Source: an uncultured Olsenella sp.
Lineage (GTDB): Bacteria > Actinomycetota > Coriobacteriia > Coriobacteriales > Atopobiaceae
Length of the DNA stretch: 64,000 nucleotides
Direction: 5' to 3'
NCBI GenBank assembly: GCA_949287905.1
Contig: CASEHX010000018.1
Span: forward strand, 124,001 to 188,000
The notes below the pieces were generated by a model. The model saw only the letters and a program-made list of their open reading frames with translations. It had not been told where the DNA came from and made no database searches. The translations under genes were made by a program, and so were the position numbers. Positions 19,919 to 29,280 of this stretch are shown in pieces; position 1 is the stretch's first letter; each line of letters starts with the position of its first letter.

Positions 19919-20851
19919 CTACTTGAACACGCCCCTGAAGAGGCCCTTGGCCGTGCCACGGCACGTCTTGGGACCGGCGTAGCTGTCGATCTCACCGTCA
20001 TAGAGACCATGCTTCTTCAGCCACTCCTGATAGTGCGCCCAGAAGTTGACGCCGGCCCATCCGTCAACCGTGGCACCGGTCAGCCTCTGGAGGCTCTTGA
20101 CCATCTCGGAGCCTTCGGCGATGTCGCCGCAGAAGTCCCACGACTCGCGCTCGCAGTTCACGCAGTACTTCTCGTTGGCATAAGGCTGTGCCGACACGAC
20201 GCCGTCCACGGTCGTGCCGCGCTGCTTCTGCATGGCACGCGTGAACTTCGGGCCCCAGTACTCCGGGTCGCCGTATGCCGTGGACCAGTCCTGAGCCGGC
20301 TCCTGCATCACTGGCTCGGACGGTGCGCTGGACCCCTTTCGCGCCGGCCCGCAGTAGCGCAGGATGCCGTCCCACGGGTATCCGTAGTAGCCCTTGACGT
20401 TGGACTCGTAGCCGGTCTGGTCGCCGCGCGTGCCGTGCGTGGTGCCGCGCTCGGAGATTGAGAACTGCCCGAGTTTGCCGTCGCCGAGGTACACCGCAGC
20501 GTGATGGCTCTCGTTGAGCAGGATGTCTCCCCTGCGCCGCTGCGAGAGGTCCGTTATCCACTTGAAGTTGCCCGTGCCGACCATGCACTTGCACATGTTG
20601 CCCGTGTAGCTCGCGCCTCCGCAGTCCACACCGAGCGCGGCGTAGCATTCGATTGACGCGGACGAGCAGTCGCGGTCACCGTTGGAGATCTTCACCTTGG
20701 TGCCGTCGCTGAGCGTGATGGTCTCGTTCCCCGGCCCGCCCGTGCCCACACCCGCGCGGTTGGGCTGCGAGTAGCCGTGGCCGCCGCTGCCGTCGTGCGA
20801 GCACAGGTGCTCCATGATTTCGGCGGCGGCGTCTGCGTATGACAGTGCCAT
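19919..20851 (-). CDS. Phage endolysin, NlpC/P60- or CHAP-like peptidase with C-terminal wall-binding region
   Basis: 310 aa from the ATG at 20851 (AAGGAGG upstream). The N-terminal ~160 residues contain a cysteine in DRDCSSASIE and a histidine in HHAAVYLGDGKLGQF, a Cys/His amidase/peptidase pair. The C-terminal part (WGPKFTRAMQKQRGTTVDGV and SLQRLTGATVDGWAG) looks like two peptidoglycan-binding-like units. No signal peptide, so release depends on the holin upstream. Last gene of the late operon. Confidence 0.85.
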   Translation of the reverse strand: MALSYADAAAEIMEHLCSHDGSGGHGYSQPNRAGVGTGGPGNETITLSDGTKVKISNGDRDCSSASIECYAALGVDCGGASYTGNMCKCMVGTGNFKWITDLSQRRRGDILLNESHHAAVYLGDGKLGQFSISERGTTHGTRGDQTGYESNVKGYYGYPWDGILRYCGPARKGSSAPSEPVMQEPAQDWSTAYGDPEYWGPKFTRAMQKQRGTTVDGVVSAQPYANEKYCVNCERESWDFCGDIAEGSEMVKSLQRLTGATVDGWAGVNFWAHYQEWLKKHGLYDGEIDSYAGPKTCRGTAKGLFRGVFK

Positions 20852-20870
20852 TTGTGCCTCCTTACGGCAT

Positions 20871-20892
20871 GAAAAAGGGGCCCGCAGGCCCC
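20871..20892 (-). terminator. Hairpin between holin and endolysin
   Basis: GGGGCC CGCA GGCCCC followed on the minus strand by TTTTT. It lies immediately upstream of the endolysin ribosome-binding site and could lower or time endolysin expression. Confidence 0.6.
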
Positions 20893-20917
20893 TGGTCGTG
20901 CTCATGTGTTCCGATCG

Positions 20918-21172
20918 CTACTCGGCGTCCTCGTCGCCCTCGCCCGTGGCGTCCACGGTCCCGTCCTCGGGGTTGCCCGTGCGCATCATCGCCATGATTG
21001 GCGAGAGCACGCACATGATGGCGGCGGTGGCGATGGATGCCCACGTCGCGTCCTCGATGACGCCGCCGAGCACGAGCGGCACGGCGACGATGAGGACCGA
21101 CAGCAGGCCCTGCACCACCGAGCGCGCGAGGCGCATCTCTGTCTTCTCGGATGTCAGAAAATCGTCGAGCAT
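20918..21172 (-). CDS. Phage holin
   Basis: 84 aa with two hydrophobic helices (SVLIVAVPLVLGGVIE and IATAAIMCVLSPIMAM) and a short charged C-terminus rich in acidic residues. Size, topology and position directly before the endolysin fit a class II holin. Confidence 0.8.
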   Translation of the reverse strand: MLDDFLTSEKTEMRLARSVVQGLLSVLIVAVPLVLGGVIEDATWASIATAAIMCVLSPIMAMMRTGNPEDGTVDATGEGDEDAE

Positions 21173-21174
21173 GT

Positions 21175-21522
21175 CTATCTCTCCTCTCTGCCGCCCACGT
21201 AGGCGGCCATCAGCTCGTAGTGTACGTGAGTCCCCGTGCCGTTACCACCGAGGGAGTGGTAGACGGCATAGACGCTGTCGGCCCGCTCCTTCTCGTCGTA
21301 TGGCATCGGGCGCCCCTCCACGACGTACCTCGTGTGCATGTCGTAGAGCTCGCGGCGCATGATCTCGCGCATCCCCGCCATGAGGGCGGCGTGCTCGGCG
21401 TCGCGGCGGGCGTCGTGCTCCCGCTCTCTCCCCCGCGCCGCGCGCAGGCTCGCGCCGAGCCACGCTATGAGCGCGGTGGCCACCGGCCCGGCGATCCACC
21501 CGCACACCGTCACCCAGTCCAT
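21175..21522 (-). CDS. Small membrane protein of the lysis cassette
   Basis: 115 aa from the ATG at 21522 (AGGAGGTG upstream). One N-terminal hydrophobic helix (VCGWIAGPVATALIAWLGA) is followed by a long charged, probably helical tail. It ends two bases before the holin start. Could be a second holin, anti-holin or spanin-like protein; family not recognised. Confidence 0.65.
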   Translation of the reverse strand: MDWVTVCGWIAGPVATALIAWLGASLRAARGREREHDARRDAEHAALMAGMREIMRRELYDMHTRYVVEGRPMPYDEKERADSVYAVYHSLGGNGTGTHVHYELMAAYVGGREER

Positions 21523-21538
21523 GCGACACCTCCTGGGT

Positions 21539-22090
21539 CTAGGCGAGTTCCAGGCATATGTACTCCGCGACCGCCGAGTGGGCGCTCGCGCCGGCGTTGA
21601 AGCACCCCGCGACAAACCCCGAGGCGGTCACGTCCGTCGCCTCCCGCGCCTCGACCCAGCCCGTCGAGACTGGGATCACGATCGGGGCCGACAGGCACCC
21701 TCGGTCGGATATGTCTACGGACGTCTCCGCGAAGGCGTTGGGCTGGACGGAGCCGAAGCTCACGCGCTTCGAAAAGACCTGACGTATCGATGCCAATCGG
21801 TCGAGGCTGTTCGCCATGACGCTCGTTACGATCGGGGCCCCGCGGAAGGTCTCGACGAGGACCGTGTCGCCGACGGAGACCCCGGAACACGCCGTCGTGC
21901 ACCGCACCCCGACCGTCGGCGCGTCGTCGCCGTCGCAGAGCACGCTCAGACGTGCCTGGTCGGTGTCGACCGACCTTACCACCCCGGTCTTCCTGGTGAC
22001 GGCTGCCACGGGTCGCTGTGAGAAGTTCCGCTTCAGCACGTCGCCGAAGCGATGGAGCGCGTCGCGCTCCTCCCTCGTGATGTCAGACAA
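21539..22090 (-). CDS. Phage tail-tip/baseplate-associated protein
   Basis: 183 aa. The middle (VGVRCTTACSGVSVGDTVLV) resembles the small OB/beta-barrel segment seen in phage tail-tip proteins; the C-terminal part is beta-rich. It overlaps the upstream tail gene by 8 bases. Specific role unknown; adsorption or baseplate assembly is inferred from position. Confidence 0.55.
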   Translation of the reverse strand: MSDITREERDALHRFGDVLKRNFSQRPVAAVTRKTGVVRSVDTDQARLSVLCDGDDAPTVGVRCTTACSGVSVGDTVLVETFRGAPIVTSVMANSLDRLASIRQVFSKRVSFGSVQPNAFAETSVDISDRGCLSAPIVIPVSTGWVEAREATDVTASGFVAGCFNAGASAHSAVAEYICLELA

Positions 22091-23129
22091 AGTCCCTGAC
22101 CTCCATGGTCTCGAGGCAGCCGGCGCCGAGCTCGGTCGTGATCTTCCTCACGGCGAAAGTCCCGGATATCCCCTGCGACGGGTACGAGAGCGTCGTGGTG
22201 TCGCCCACGTCGAGCGGGCAGTGGATGGTGCTCAGCAGGAGCTTCCTGACGGCCCTCTGCTCCTCGAGGAGCTGCCTCGCCTTCGCGTCCGCCTCCGACT
22301 GGGTCGCCGCCTGAGAGTAGTCGTAGCGCTTCGTGACGCGCCGCCCGAGCGCCGAGATGCCGTAGGCGCCGTCATGGTCCTCGGCGATGCCGACGGTGAC
22401 GGACTCCCCGTCCGAGAAGACCGCCTTCACCACGTTCGCGACGCTCGAGGCGTCGACCTCGTCGGTGACCTCGCGCAGGAATCGCGATCCGCGGCCCTCG
22501 ACGAGGCTCCACGAGGGGGCCCTCTCGCTCGGGGACCTGTAGCGCCTCAGCGTGACGACGCCGAGCGCGTCGGTCTCGGCCGACGAGAAGCCCGCGAGGT
22601 CGAGGAGCTGGTTGACGCACGCGAGCTTCGAGGGGTCCGAGCCGTCGTCGAAGGTCCACACGTCCGAGGTGACATAGCTGTCGTGCGAGTCGGCGCGGAC
22701 GGGCAGCCCGACGCCGGAGACTATCTCTATCGCCGCCGCGACGGGGTCGGACCCGGCGGGCAGCGAGTACGTGCCCTCGAACTGGTCGTCGGCCAGCTCC
22801 TGAAGCCTCCCGGAGAGGCTCACGCTCCTCGGGGAGGCAACCCCGCCGACCTTCCTGCTCGTCACGGACGGGAGGTACGTCCCCAGCGCCTCGTTCACGA
22901 TCGTGCCGTCCTCGAACCTGGCGCGCAGGTAGACCCTGAGCAGGTCCGGCCCGACGTCCAGGTCCTCCACGACGGACAGCGTCCCGGTGTCCTTTACGGA
23001 CGTGTCCTGGTTGCGCTCGAGGGAGCCGCCGAGCTCGACGCCGTCGACGACGCCCAGCTCGTATCCCGTCTCGCGAGACACGCGCATCAGGTAGTAGGAC
23101 GAGACGAAGCTCCGTGTCCAGTCAACCAA
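22083..23129 (-). CDS. Phage tail-tip hub-like protein
   Basis: 348 aa, beta-rich with features of siphovirus tail-associated (gp27-like/endopeptidase-tail) proteins: an N-terminal YELGVVDGVELGGSLERN, central modules and a C-terminal DVGDTTTLSYPSQGISGTF. Overlaps both neighbours by 8 bases, indicating coupled translation. Position after the FN3 protein fits the tail hub. Confidence 0.6.
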   Translation of the reverse strand: MVDWTRSFVSSYYLMRVSRETGYELGVVDGVELGGSLERNQDTSVKDTGTLSVVEDLDVGPDLLRVYLRARFEDGTIVNEALGTYLPSVTSRKVGGVASPRSVSLSGRLQELADDQFEGTYSLPAGSDPVAAAIEIVSGVGLPVRADSHDSYVTSDVWTFDDGSDPSKLACVNQLLDLAGFSSAETDALGVVTLRRYRSPSERAPSWSLVEGRGSRFLREVTDEVDASSVANVVKAVFSDGESVTVGIAEDHDGAYGISALGRRVTKRYDYSQAATQSEADAKARQLLEEQRAVRKLLLSTIHCPLDVGDTTTLSYPSQGISGTFAVRKITTELGAGCLETMEVRDFV

Positions 23130-25317
23130 CGCGGGCCTCCTCGAATGCGACCTCGGTCGTCGACACGCTCACGGACACGAGCCCGGGGGTCAAGTCGCCG
23201 GACAGGTCTATCTCTATCGCGGCGCGCTGCCGCGTCCCGAACGGGCTCCTGACCCACCCGACTACCGACATCCCCCTCGCGATCTCCCAAAGCTCGCGCG
23301 CCTTGTCGGGCTCGTCGAGCAGCGAGAAGGACTGGCTGCCCGAGCACGAGAGCACCTCGGCCTCGTACGCGACCGGCAGGCCCCCGTTCTCGCCGCCGTC
23401 CGCGAAGTCGTAGAGCTCGTACGAGCGCCTGGGCGAGGCACTCCACTTCTGGTCGTCCGAGAGCAGCACGCACCTGGACGCGTCGACCCCGAAGTTGTAG
23501 GCCCATCCCGTCGAGAGCACGGCCACCGAGACTCTGGTCTCGGACGTCGCGCCCGCCTCGGAGTGGGCGGTGACGACGTAGTCCGTGACCTCGTTGAGAG
23601 GGGGCAGCCGGTCTATGACCGTCTCTCCCCCCGCGAGCCCGTCGCCGACCGTCCACGTGGACCCGTCCGCGTTGACGCGCTGGACGGTGAGCGAGACCGT
23701 GGGCGGCACGCCGTCGGAGCCCTCGCCGGCGCTGACGGTCAGCTCGACGGACAGATCCTCCTCGCCCACCTCGTGGGCCACGACGGGCTCCGCTGGCGGC
23801 GTCCACTCGGTCGCGAAGTCGCGCTCCGCCGTCGTCTGGAGCGTGGAGCCGCCCGTGACGGTGAGCCGCAGCGAGTAGTCCGTGAGGTTGGAGAGCAGGT
23901 AGGTCGACGCGTCGAGGGTGTACGACCGCGCCGAGCCGTCGAGGCGGGCCGTGTGGAGCGTCAAGCCGTCGGCGTCGAGCAGCGCCAGCGCCTGCGACGC
24001 GACTCCCGTCTGGTCGTCGGCCACCCACGCCACGACGAGAGGCAGGTCCGTGACCGTCGAGCCGTCCGTGGCGGGCGACGTGATCGCGACCAGGGGCGGT
24101 TCCGCCACGGCGAGCGTGACGGGCTCGCTCCACGCGCCCCAGTCCTCGTCCGCGCCGTGCGTGCGCACGCGCACCGAGATGGTCGCGGGGCCTGACAGCG
24201 CGGCGTCCGGCAGCTCGTAGGAGGTCGCCGGGCCGCCCACGTCGACCGTGGTCGGCGAGCCGGTCCCGACGGCGTACTCCACCTGCGCCTGCGTCTGCGC
24301 GGAGCCGTCGGGGTGGCTCGGCACCCACGAGACCGTAACCTCCGCGAAGGTCGGCACGACGCCGGACGGCTCGAGCGTGACGGTCGGCGCGAGGGGCGGG
24401 CAGATGGTCGTGATCGTGGCGCTGGCCTTCCACGCGGAGGCCAGCGAGCCGCGCTTGGCGCGGGCGCGCACGGCGACGGTGCCGCCGCCGAGGTCCACGG
24501 TCTGGGGGAAGGTGCTATACGTGCCGACGGCCTGCCACTCGCCGCCGTTGAGCTGGCTCTGGACCTCCCACTCGGTGGCGTAGGGGGCGTTGGAGCCGTC
24601 CACGTCGACGGTGCAGGTCGTGCCCGTGGCCACGGCCACGCTCACCGACTTCGGCGCGGCGGGCGTGGTGTAGATGTAGCCTGAGGTCGCGTAGCCCGAG
24701 TAGCCGCCGCTTCCGTATGCGCGGACGCGGTAGCGGTAGCGGTGGTTCGCGCTGATGCCGTTGTCGGTGTACGACTTGACCGACGCGCCGACCGAGGCCA
24801 CCTGCACCCACGAGCCGCCGTCCGTCTGGCGCTCGACCTTGGTTGAAGAGCGCGGGCGCGTGGTGGACGTGCTGCCGTTGGCCCACGTGATCTTGGCCTG
24901 TGTGTCGCTCGTGCGCGATGCGGAGCAGGAGCTTGGCGCGTTGGGCGCGTCGTAGTCGATGGCCGGGATGGTCACGCTGCCGCTGGCGGTCGAGCCCGTC
25001 GTGTAGGCGGAGACGCCCGTGGCCCACACCCTGCCGGAGACCTTTATCGACTTGGACGAGGAGCCGCGCGCCACCGTCCACGAGTGCGTGAGGACGGTCT
25101 TGGTCTGGTTGGTCGACCACCCGAAGCCGTCAGTGGAGTACGTCGAGTCGTTGACCGTGGCGCTCGCGTGGCCGGTCGTGTTGACGACGCCGAAGATGGA
25201 CTGGACCTTGAGGGTGACGCTGACGGTGCACTGGGTGGCCGACGTGTTGGAGACGCTGACGTCGAGGACGGCGCGGAAGTCGTCCGTCGCGACCCAGGGG
25301 CCGTAGAAGGTTGCCAT
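23122..25317 (-). CDS. Tail protein with fibronectin type III repeats
   Basis: 731 aa. After an N-terminal beta domain (about residues 1-120), there are several FN3-like modules of about 90 residues, each starting with a proline-rich boundary (DAPNAPSSCSASRTS, PAAPKSVSVAVATG, CPPLAPTVTLEPSG). The C-terminus is a further beta domain. Such proteins decorate tail tips and bind surface glycans. Likely the host-recognition or distal tail component. Confidence 0.75.
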   Translation of the reverse strand: MATFYGPWVATDDFRAVLDVSVSNTSATQCTVSVTLKVQSIFGVVNTTGHASATVNDSTYSTDGFGWSTNQTKTVLTHSWTVARGSSSKSIKVSGRVWATGVSAYTTGSTASGSVTIPAIDYDAPNAPSSCSASRTSDTQAKITWANGSTSTTRPRSSTKVERQTDGGSWVQVASVGASVKSYTDNGISANHRYRYRVRAYGSGGYSGYATSGYIYTTPAAPKSVSVAVATGTTCTVDVDGSNAPYATEWEVQSQLNGGEWQAVGTYSTFPQTVDLGGGTVAVRARAKRGSLASAWKASATITTICPPLAPTVTLEPSGVVPTFAEVTVSWVPSHPDGSAQTQAQVEYAVGTGSPTTVDVGGPATSYELPDAALSGPATISVRVRTHGADEDWGAWSEPVTLAVAEPPLVAITSPATDGSTVTDLPLVVAWVADDQTGVASQALALLDADGLTLHTARLDGSARSYTLDASTYLLSNLTDYSLRLTVTGGSTLQTTAERDFATEWTPPAEPVVAHEVGEEDLSVELTVSAGEGSDGVPPTVSLTVQRVNADGSTWTVGDGLAGGETVIDRLPPLNEVTDYVVTAHSEAGATSETRVSVAVLSTGWAYNFGVDASRCVLLSDDQKWSASPRRSYELYDFADGGENGGLPVAYEAEVLSCSGSQSFSLLDEPDKARELWEIARGMSVVGWVRSPFGTRQRAAIEIDLSGDLTPGLVSVSVSTTEVAFEEARVG

Positions 25318-25327
25318 TCGCCCCTCC

Positions 25328-27607
25328 CTATCTCGCCCTCGACACTCGGTCGGTGTAGTCCGCGAGCTCCTCGATCAGGGTGACGAGGCGCCCGTCCGAG
25401 CTCACGGAGCGGCCGTCGATGTAGGTGTTGTAGGTGGTCGCCACGGAGGCCGTGCCGCGCCCCCCGCCACCGGTGGAGTAGGACAGGGGCGCCGACGGGG
25501 ACAGCGCGACGCTCGCGGCGGTCCCCCGCGCGTCGAAGCGCATCGGGACCGACACGCCCGACGCGACGTCGGAGGCTATTGAGCCGGCCATTCCGGAGAC
25601 CTCGGAGCGCACCTCGCGGAAGCCGTCGGTGAGGCCCCTGAGGAGGCCACCCATGATGGCCTCGCCCGCCGGGATGAGGAGCTTGCGGTCGTAGGGTATG
25701 GGGCCCTTGAGGCTGGCGATCGTGTCGGCAATGCCGCCCACCCACGAGAAGAGTCCCTCGGCGGCGCTCTTGAGGCCGCCGAGGAGGCCGTCGATGATCG
25801 AGGTGCCGGCGTCCCACAGGAGCGAGCCGACGTCGCCGAGGGCGCCGAGTATCCTGTCGGGGAGCCCGGTGAAGAAGTCGACGACGCCGTTGACGGCGCT
25901 CTCCAGGGCGTCGGTGATGCCGTTCCAGCAGTCCTCGAGGAAGCTCCCGATGGCGTCCCACGCGCTCTCCCATGCGGAGGAGATGGCGTCGAGCGTGTCG
26001 CTGATGATGTCGGAGACGAGATTGATTGCCGCCTCGACCACGCCCTGGATGCCCTCCCAGATGCTCTCGGCGACCTGCTGGATGCCCTCCCAGACCTCGC
26101 TCCAGTCCCCCTCGATGATGCCGAGGACGGTCGTGATGACGCCGTTGATCACCCCCATGACGGTCTCCACGACAGCCTGGATGGCTGGCCAGACGTAGTT
26201 CCAGACGGTCTGGATCACGTTGAGGGCAGCCTCCACGACCGACTGGATGATCGTCATCGCGTTGGTGACCGTCTCCTGGATCAGCGGCATGTTCGTCTGG
26301 ATGAAAGAGACGATCTGTGTGACGATCGGTATGACCACGGCCGCAATCTGCGTCGCGATGTCAATGACCGTCGTTGCCACTGTCTGGATGATCGGGGCCA
26401 TCGCGGTCATGACCGACATGACCTGCTGCAGGAGCGGGACGAGCAGCGGGGCGAGCTGCGTCGCGGCGTTTAGCACGGACGTGACGATCGCCGAGAGGAC
26501 CGGTGCCATCGCCGACACGACCGTCATGAGCTGCGTAAGTAGCGGCATGAGTGACGGTCCAATCGTCTCGACGAGCGCCTGTACCGCAGGGCCCACAGTC
26601 GAGAACGCCGCCGTGAACGCATCTCCGACCGGGGCGAGGACGGACATGAGACCCTCGAATAGCGCCGGCAGCTGCGAGACACCAGCGGTAAGCTGCGTTA
26701 GGGTGCCAGTGATGAACGGGTTGAGCGCCGTAATGGCCTGCGATCCCACGCCGACGATAGCGGCGTTGAGATTGCCGAGCGCTCCCTCGATGGTCGTGGT
26801 CGAGGTCGCTGCCTGGACTGCCACGTCCTGCATGCCGAGCTTCATCACGGCGGCGTTGAACTCCTCCGCCGAGATCTGCCCCTTCTCCATCGCCTCGCGG
26901 AAGTTGCCCTCGAAGGCGCCCGCGTCCTTCATGGCCTGCTGCAGCGCGCCCGAGGCGCCGGGGATGGCGTCGGTGAGCTGATTCCAGTTCTCGGTGGTGA
27001 GCTTGCCGGCGCCCGCCGTCTGCGTCATGACCATCGCCACGGACTTGAAGGTGTCGGCGTTGCCTCCCGCCACGGCGTTGAGGTTGCCTGCCGCCTCGGC
27101 GAGCTGCGCGTAGTCGCTCACGCCGTTGGCGGCGAGCTGCGCGGTCGCGTTTCGGATGTCCGCGAGGTCGTAGACCGTGGCGTCGGCGTAGGCCTGCGTG
27201 CTCTTGGTGAGCTCGTCGATGGTCCCGGTGTCGATGCCCGCGAAGCTCAGCGTGCTCGCGAACTTCTGCGCACTGTCCGACGCCTCGACCATCTCGGAGC
27301 CGAGCGAGGCCACGTAGTCGATCGCCTTCCCCGCCAGGCTCGCGATGAGGCTGCCGGCGGCGACCGTGAGCGCCGAGACCTTCGAGGTGAAGGCAGATGC
27401 TCCGCTTGCGGCGGCCTTGCACCTGTCGCCGAAGCCCTTTATGCCGTTGCCGCCGCTCTGGGACTTCTTCCCGACCCCCTCGGCGTCGTCCCCGGCCTTC
27501 CTGCACTTGCTCTGGAATCCGGAGAGCGAGCTCTCGGCCTTGGAGACCCCGCTCGTGAAGCCGGAGACGTCGGCGTTGATGTCGGCGGAGAGCGTCATGT
27601 CGGCCAC
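25328..27607 (-). CDS. Tail tape measure protein
   Basis: 759 aa, the longest phage gene, directly after the tail chaperone pair. The N-terminal ~280 residues are helical with the typical SGVSKAESSLSGFQSKCRKA start and an ATAQLAANGVSDYAQLAEAAG region found in TMPs. The middle is a long hydrophobic valine/isoleucine-rich stretch (TVISA-like repeats). Its length sets tail length, and it guides DNA ejection. Confidence 0.9.
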   Translation of the reverse strand: MADMTLSADINADVSGFTSGVSKAESSLSGFQSKCRKAGDDAEGVGKKSQSGGNGIKGFGDRCKAAASGASAFTSKVSALTVAAGSLIASLAGKAIDYVASLGSEMVEASDSAQKFASTLSFAGIDTGTIDELTKSTQAYADATVYDLADIRNATAQLAANGVSDYAQLAEAAGNLNAVAGGNADTFKSVAMVMTQTAGAGKLTTENWNQLTDAIPGASGALQQAMKDAGAFEGNFREAMEKGQISAEEFNAAVMKLGMQDVAVQAATSTTTIEGALGNLNAAIVGVGSQAITALNPFITGTLTQLTAGVSQLPALFEGLMSVLAPVGDAFTAAFSTVGPAVQALVETIGPSLMPLLTQLMTVVSAMAPVLSAIVTSVLNAATQLAPLLVPLLQQVMSVMTAMAPIIQTVATTVIDIATQIAAVVIPIVTQIVSFIQTNMPLIQETVTNAMTIIQSVVEAALNVIQTVWNYVWPAIQAVVETVMGVINGVITTVLGIIEGDWSEVWEGIQQVAESIWEGIQGVVEAAINLVSDIISDTLDAISSAWESAWDAIGSFLEDCWNGITDALESAVNGVVDFFTGLPDRILGALGDVGSLLWDAGTSIIDGLLGGLKSAAEGLFSWVGGIADTIASLKGPIPYDRKLLIPAGEAIMGGLLRGLTDGFREVRSEVSGMAGSIASDVASGVSVPMRFDARGTAASVALSPSAPLSYSTGGGGRGTASVATTYNTYIDGRSVSSDGRLVTLIEELADYTDRVSRAR

Positions 27608-27636
27608 GGCGGCACCCCCCTATTCGGTTGTCAGGC

Positions 27637-28011
27637 CTAGCGCACCTTCAGCCGCTGCGCGGACTCCTCGATGCGCCTGAGCTTCTTCTTGCTGAGCTTC
27701 TTTTTCTTCTCGTCGGCCCTCCTGGGCCTCTTCCGGAAGAGCGGCTGGGGCTTCTTGCCCTTCTTCCTCATCGCGTTGGCCACCGCGTTCTGCACGGCGT
27801 CTCGCACGAGGTTCCCGAGCTCGACCGTGCGGCGCTCGTCCTCCCTGCGAAGGAGCGCGACCTGGGCGGGCGTGAGCGCGCGGAACTGGTCCGGCGTCCA
27901 GCCGAACCGCACCGCCGCCCACGCCCAGTCCCCGTCGGTCGCGTTCGGGCCTAGGTCCGGCCCCGGCTCCCCCGGTCGGAAGTACTCGTACTCGACGGCG
28001 ACTAGCGGAAT
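27637..28011 (-). CDS. Tail chaperone T-part, expressed by -1 frameshift
   Basis: This frame has no good independent start with a ribosome-binding site (GTG at 27912 only) but is in register with a -1 slip at the heptamer 28011-28017. After the slip it adds 124 residues, lysine/arginine-rich at the end (RKKGKKPQPLFRKRPRRADE), to the G-part, for a total of 219 aa. This matches lambda gpGT-type chaperones that load the tape measure protein. Confidence 0.8.
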   Translation of the reverse strand: MPLVAVEYEYFRPGEPGPDLGPNATDGDWAWAAVRFGWTPDQFRALTPAQVALLRREDERRTVELGNLVRDAVQNAVANAMRKKGKKPQPLFRKRPRRADEKKKKLSKKKLRRIEESAQRLKVR

Positions 28012-28295
28012 AAAAAACCGCAGTCGCGGTCGAGCGCCTCCGTGACCTCCTGGTAGGCGGTCATGAGGCCAGCCTCCTCGACGTGCGCCTCGGCGACGGC
28101 GAGCGCCTGCTTGGGGTTCATCCAGTTGGACTCCCCCTCTCGGCGCATGCCGCAGGCCATGACGCTCACGAGCTGGCGGATGGTCGGCATGGATCGGAAC
28201 GTCTGGATCACGGAGCCGCCGATCATGGCCTCGGCGCTCTCGAGGCGCTTGCGGCCGTATGCGAGCTCGTAGGTGGTCCCGTCGTGGTCGAACAT
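28002..28295 (-). CDS. Tail assembly chaperone (gpG-like)
   Basis: 97 aa, short form ending DRDCGFLFR. Located between tail tube and tape measure, the universal place for the tail chaperone pair. Its last codons contain the slippery heptamer T TTT TTA. Contains the QTFRSMPTIRQLVSVMACGMR helix typical of small tail chaperones. Confidence 0.8.
   Translation of the reverse strand: MFDHDGTTYELAYGRKRLESAEAMIGGSVIQTFRSMPTIRQLVSVMACGMRREGESNWMNPKQALAVAEAHVEEAGLMTAYQEVTEALDRDCGFLFR
28011..28017 (-). other. Programmed -1 frameshift site
   Basis: Minus-strand T TTT TTA is in the exact X XXY YYZ register of the upstream frame (GGT TTT TTA), three codons before its stop. The -1 frame stays open to 27637. 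A G+C-rich, structured stretch follows that could act as stimulator. Confidence 0.8.
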
Positions 28296-28311
28296 CTATG
28301 CCTCCCTAGGA

Positions 28312-28848
28312 CTACTGAACGGCCGAGTTGCCGCGGTTGGACGGGACCGCGGTCGCGCTCGCGGCGGCGGTCGTGTCGATGTCGAACCACGTGAGCTTGC
28401 CGGTGCCGGTGAGCGAGATCGAGGCGGTCGCGACGTCGTCGGACGGGGCGCCCTGCTCGTAGGAGGTCACGTAGCACGAGCCGCCGCAGATGGGCGTGTA
28501 GTCGTCGTCGTCGTAGACCTGCTTCATGCAGAGCTTCGTGCCGTCCTCGAACGCCTGGCGGATGACCTTGTTGGACTCGGCGTCGCGGATGATCGCGGCG
28601 TCGAGGTCGAGCGACCACGACTTGGTGGACGGCTTGGCCTTCTGCCAGCCGCCCTTCTCGTCCTTCGTGGACACCTCGGAGGTCTCCGCCTCCATCGACA
28701 GGGTGGACTCCTGCTCGCCGTCGACGGCGAGGAGCTTGGTGCCGTCCGCCGAGAAGACGCAGGTGAGGATCTCGTTGCCCGCGACGGCCTCGACGCCGTC
28801 GGAGCCGGTGGCGCAGTACGCGCCGGAATCGAAGTCGGTATCGGCCAT
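28312..28848 (-). CDS. Major tail tube protein
   Basis: 178 aa, beta-rich, with ADGTKLLAVDGEQESTLSME and EVSTKDEKGGWQKAKPSTKSW patterns typical of siphovirus tail tube proteins (TP901-1-like). Lies between the tail completion gene and the tail chaperone pair. Confidence 0.8.
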   Translation of the reverse strand: MADTDFDSGAYCATGSDGVEAVAGNEILTCVFSADGTKLLAVDGEQESTLSMEAETSEVSTKDEKGGWQKAKPSTKSWSLDLDAAIIRDAESNKVIRQAFEDGTKLCMKQVYDDDDYTPICGGSCYVTSYEQGAPSDDVATASISLTGTGKLTWFDIDTTAAASATAVPSNRGNSAVQ

Positions 28849-28863
28849 TGTCGGCCTCCATTT

Positions 28864-29280
28864 CTACTTGACCTTCAGCCCGTAGCTGACTCTGAACGTG
28901 TAGGCGGTGACGGCGTGCCACTCGCCGGTGGGGTCCCGCTTGACCCGCTGGATGCCGTCCTCGGTCTGGAGCACGAGGTGGAACGGCGCCGGAAGCGTCA
29001 CGCCCGCCTCCATGGCCTCCTCCATCGAGGCGACCATCTCGAGGACCGCCTGCTGGCTCTCGCTCGGCACCGAGACCGCGTGGACGTAGCAGGTGAAGTC
29101 CTCCAGCCACATCGAGCGGCTCTTGGCTGGCCTGCTGCCGGCGAACTCGACGAAGTAGTAGGGGCTCTCCTCGACCTGCGGGCTCGTGCCGCAGGTCGTG
29201 CCCGTCCCGTCCTCGACGAGGCGCGCGGCGGCGCCCAGGAGGACGACCGGCGAGAGCCTGACGAGCTTCTTGCCCCTCAT
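28864..29280 (-). CDS. Tail completion/terminator protein
   Basis: 138 aa from the ATG at 29280, overlapping the previous stop by 4 bases. Alpha/beta with SPYYFVEFAGSRPAKSRSMW and a C-terminal TAYTFRVSYGLKVK. Position between HK97gp10-like and the tail tube identifies it as the tail terminator/completion subunit (gpU/gp17-like). Confidence 0.65.
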   Translation of the reverse strand: MRGKKLVRLSPVVLLGAAARLVEDGTGTTCGTSPQVEESPYYFVEFAGSRPAKSRSMWLEDFTCYVHAVSVPSESQQAVLEMVASMEEAMEAGVTLPAPFHLVLQTEDGIQRVKRDPTGEWHAVTAYTFRVSYGLKVK

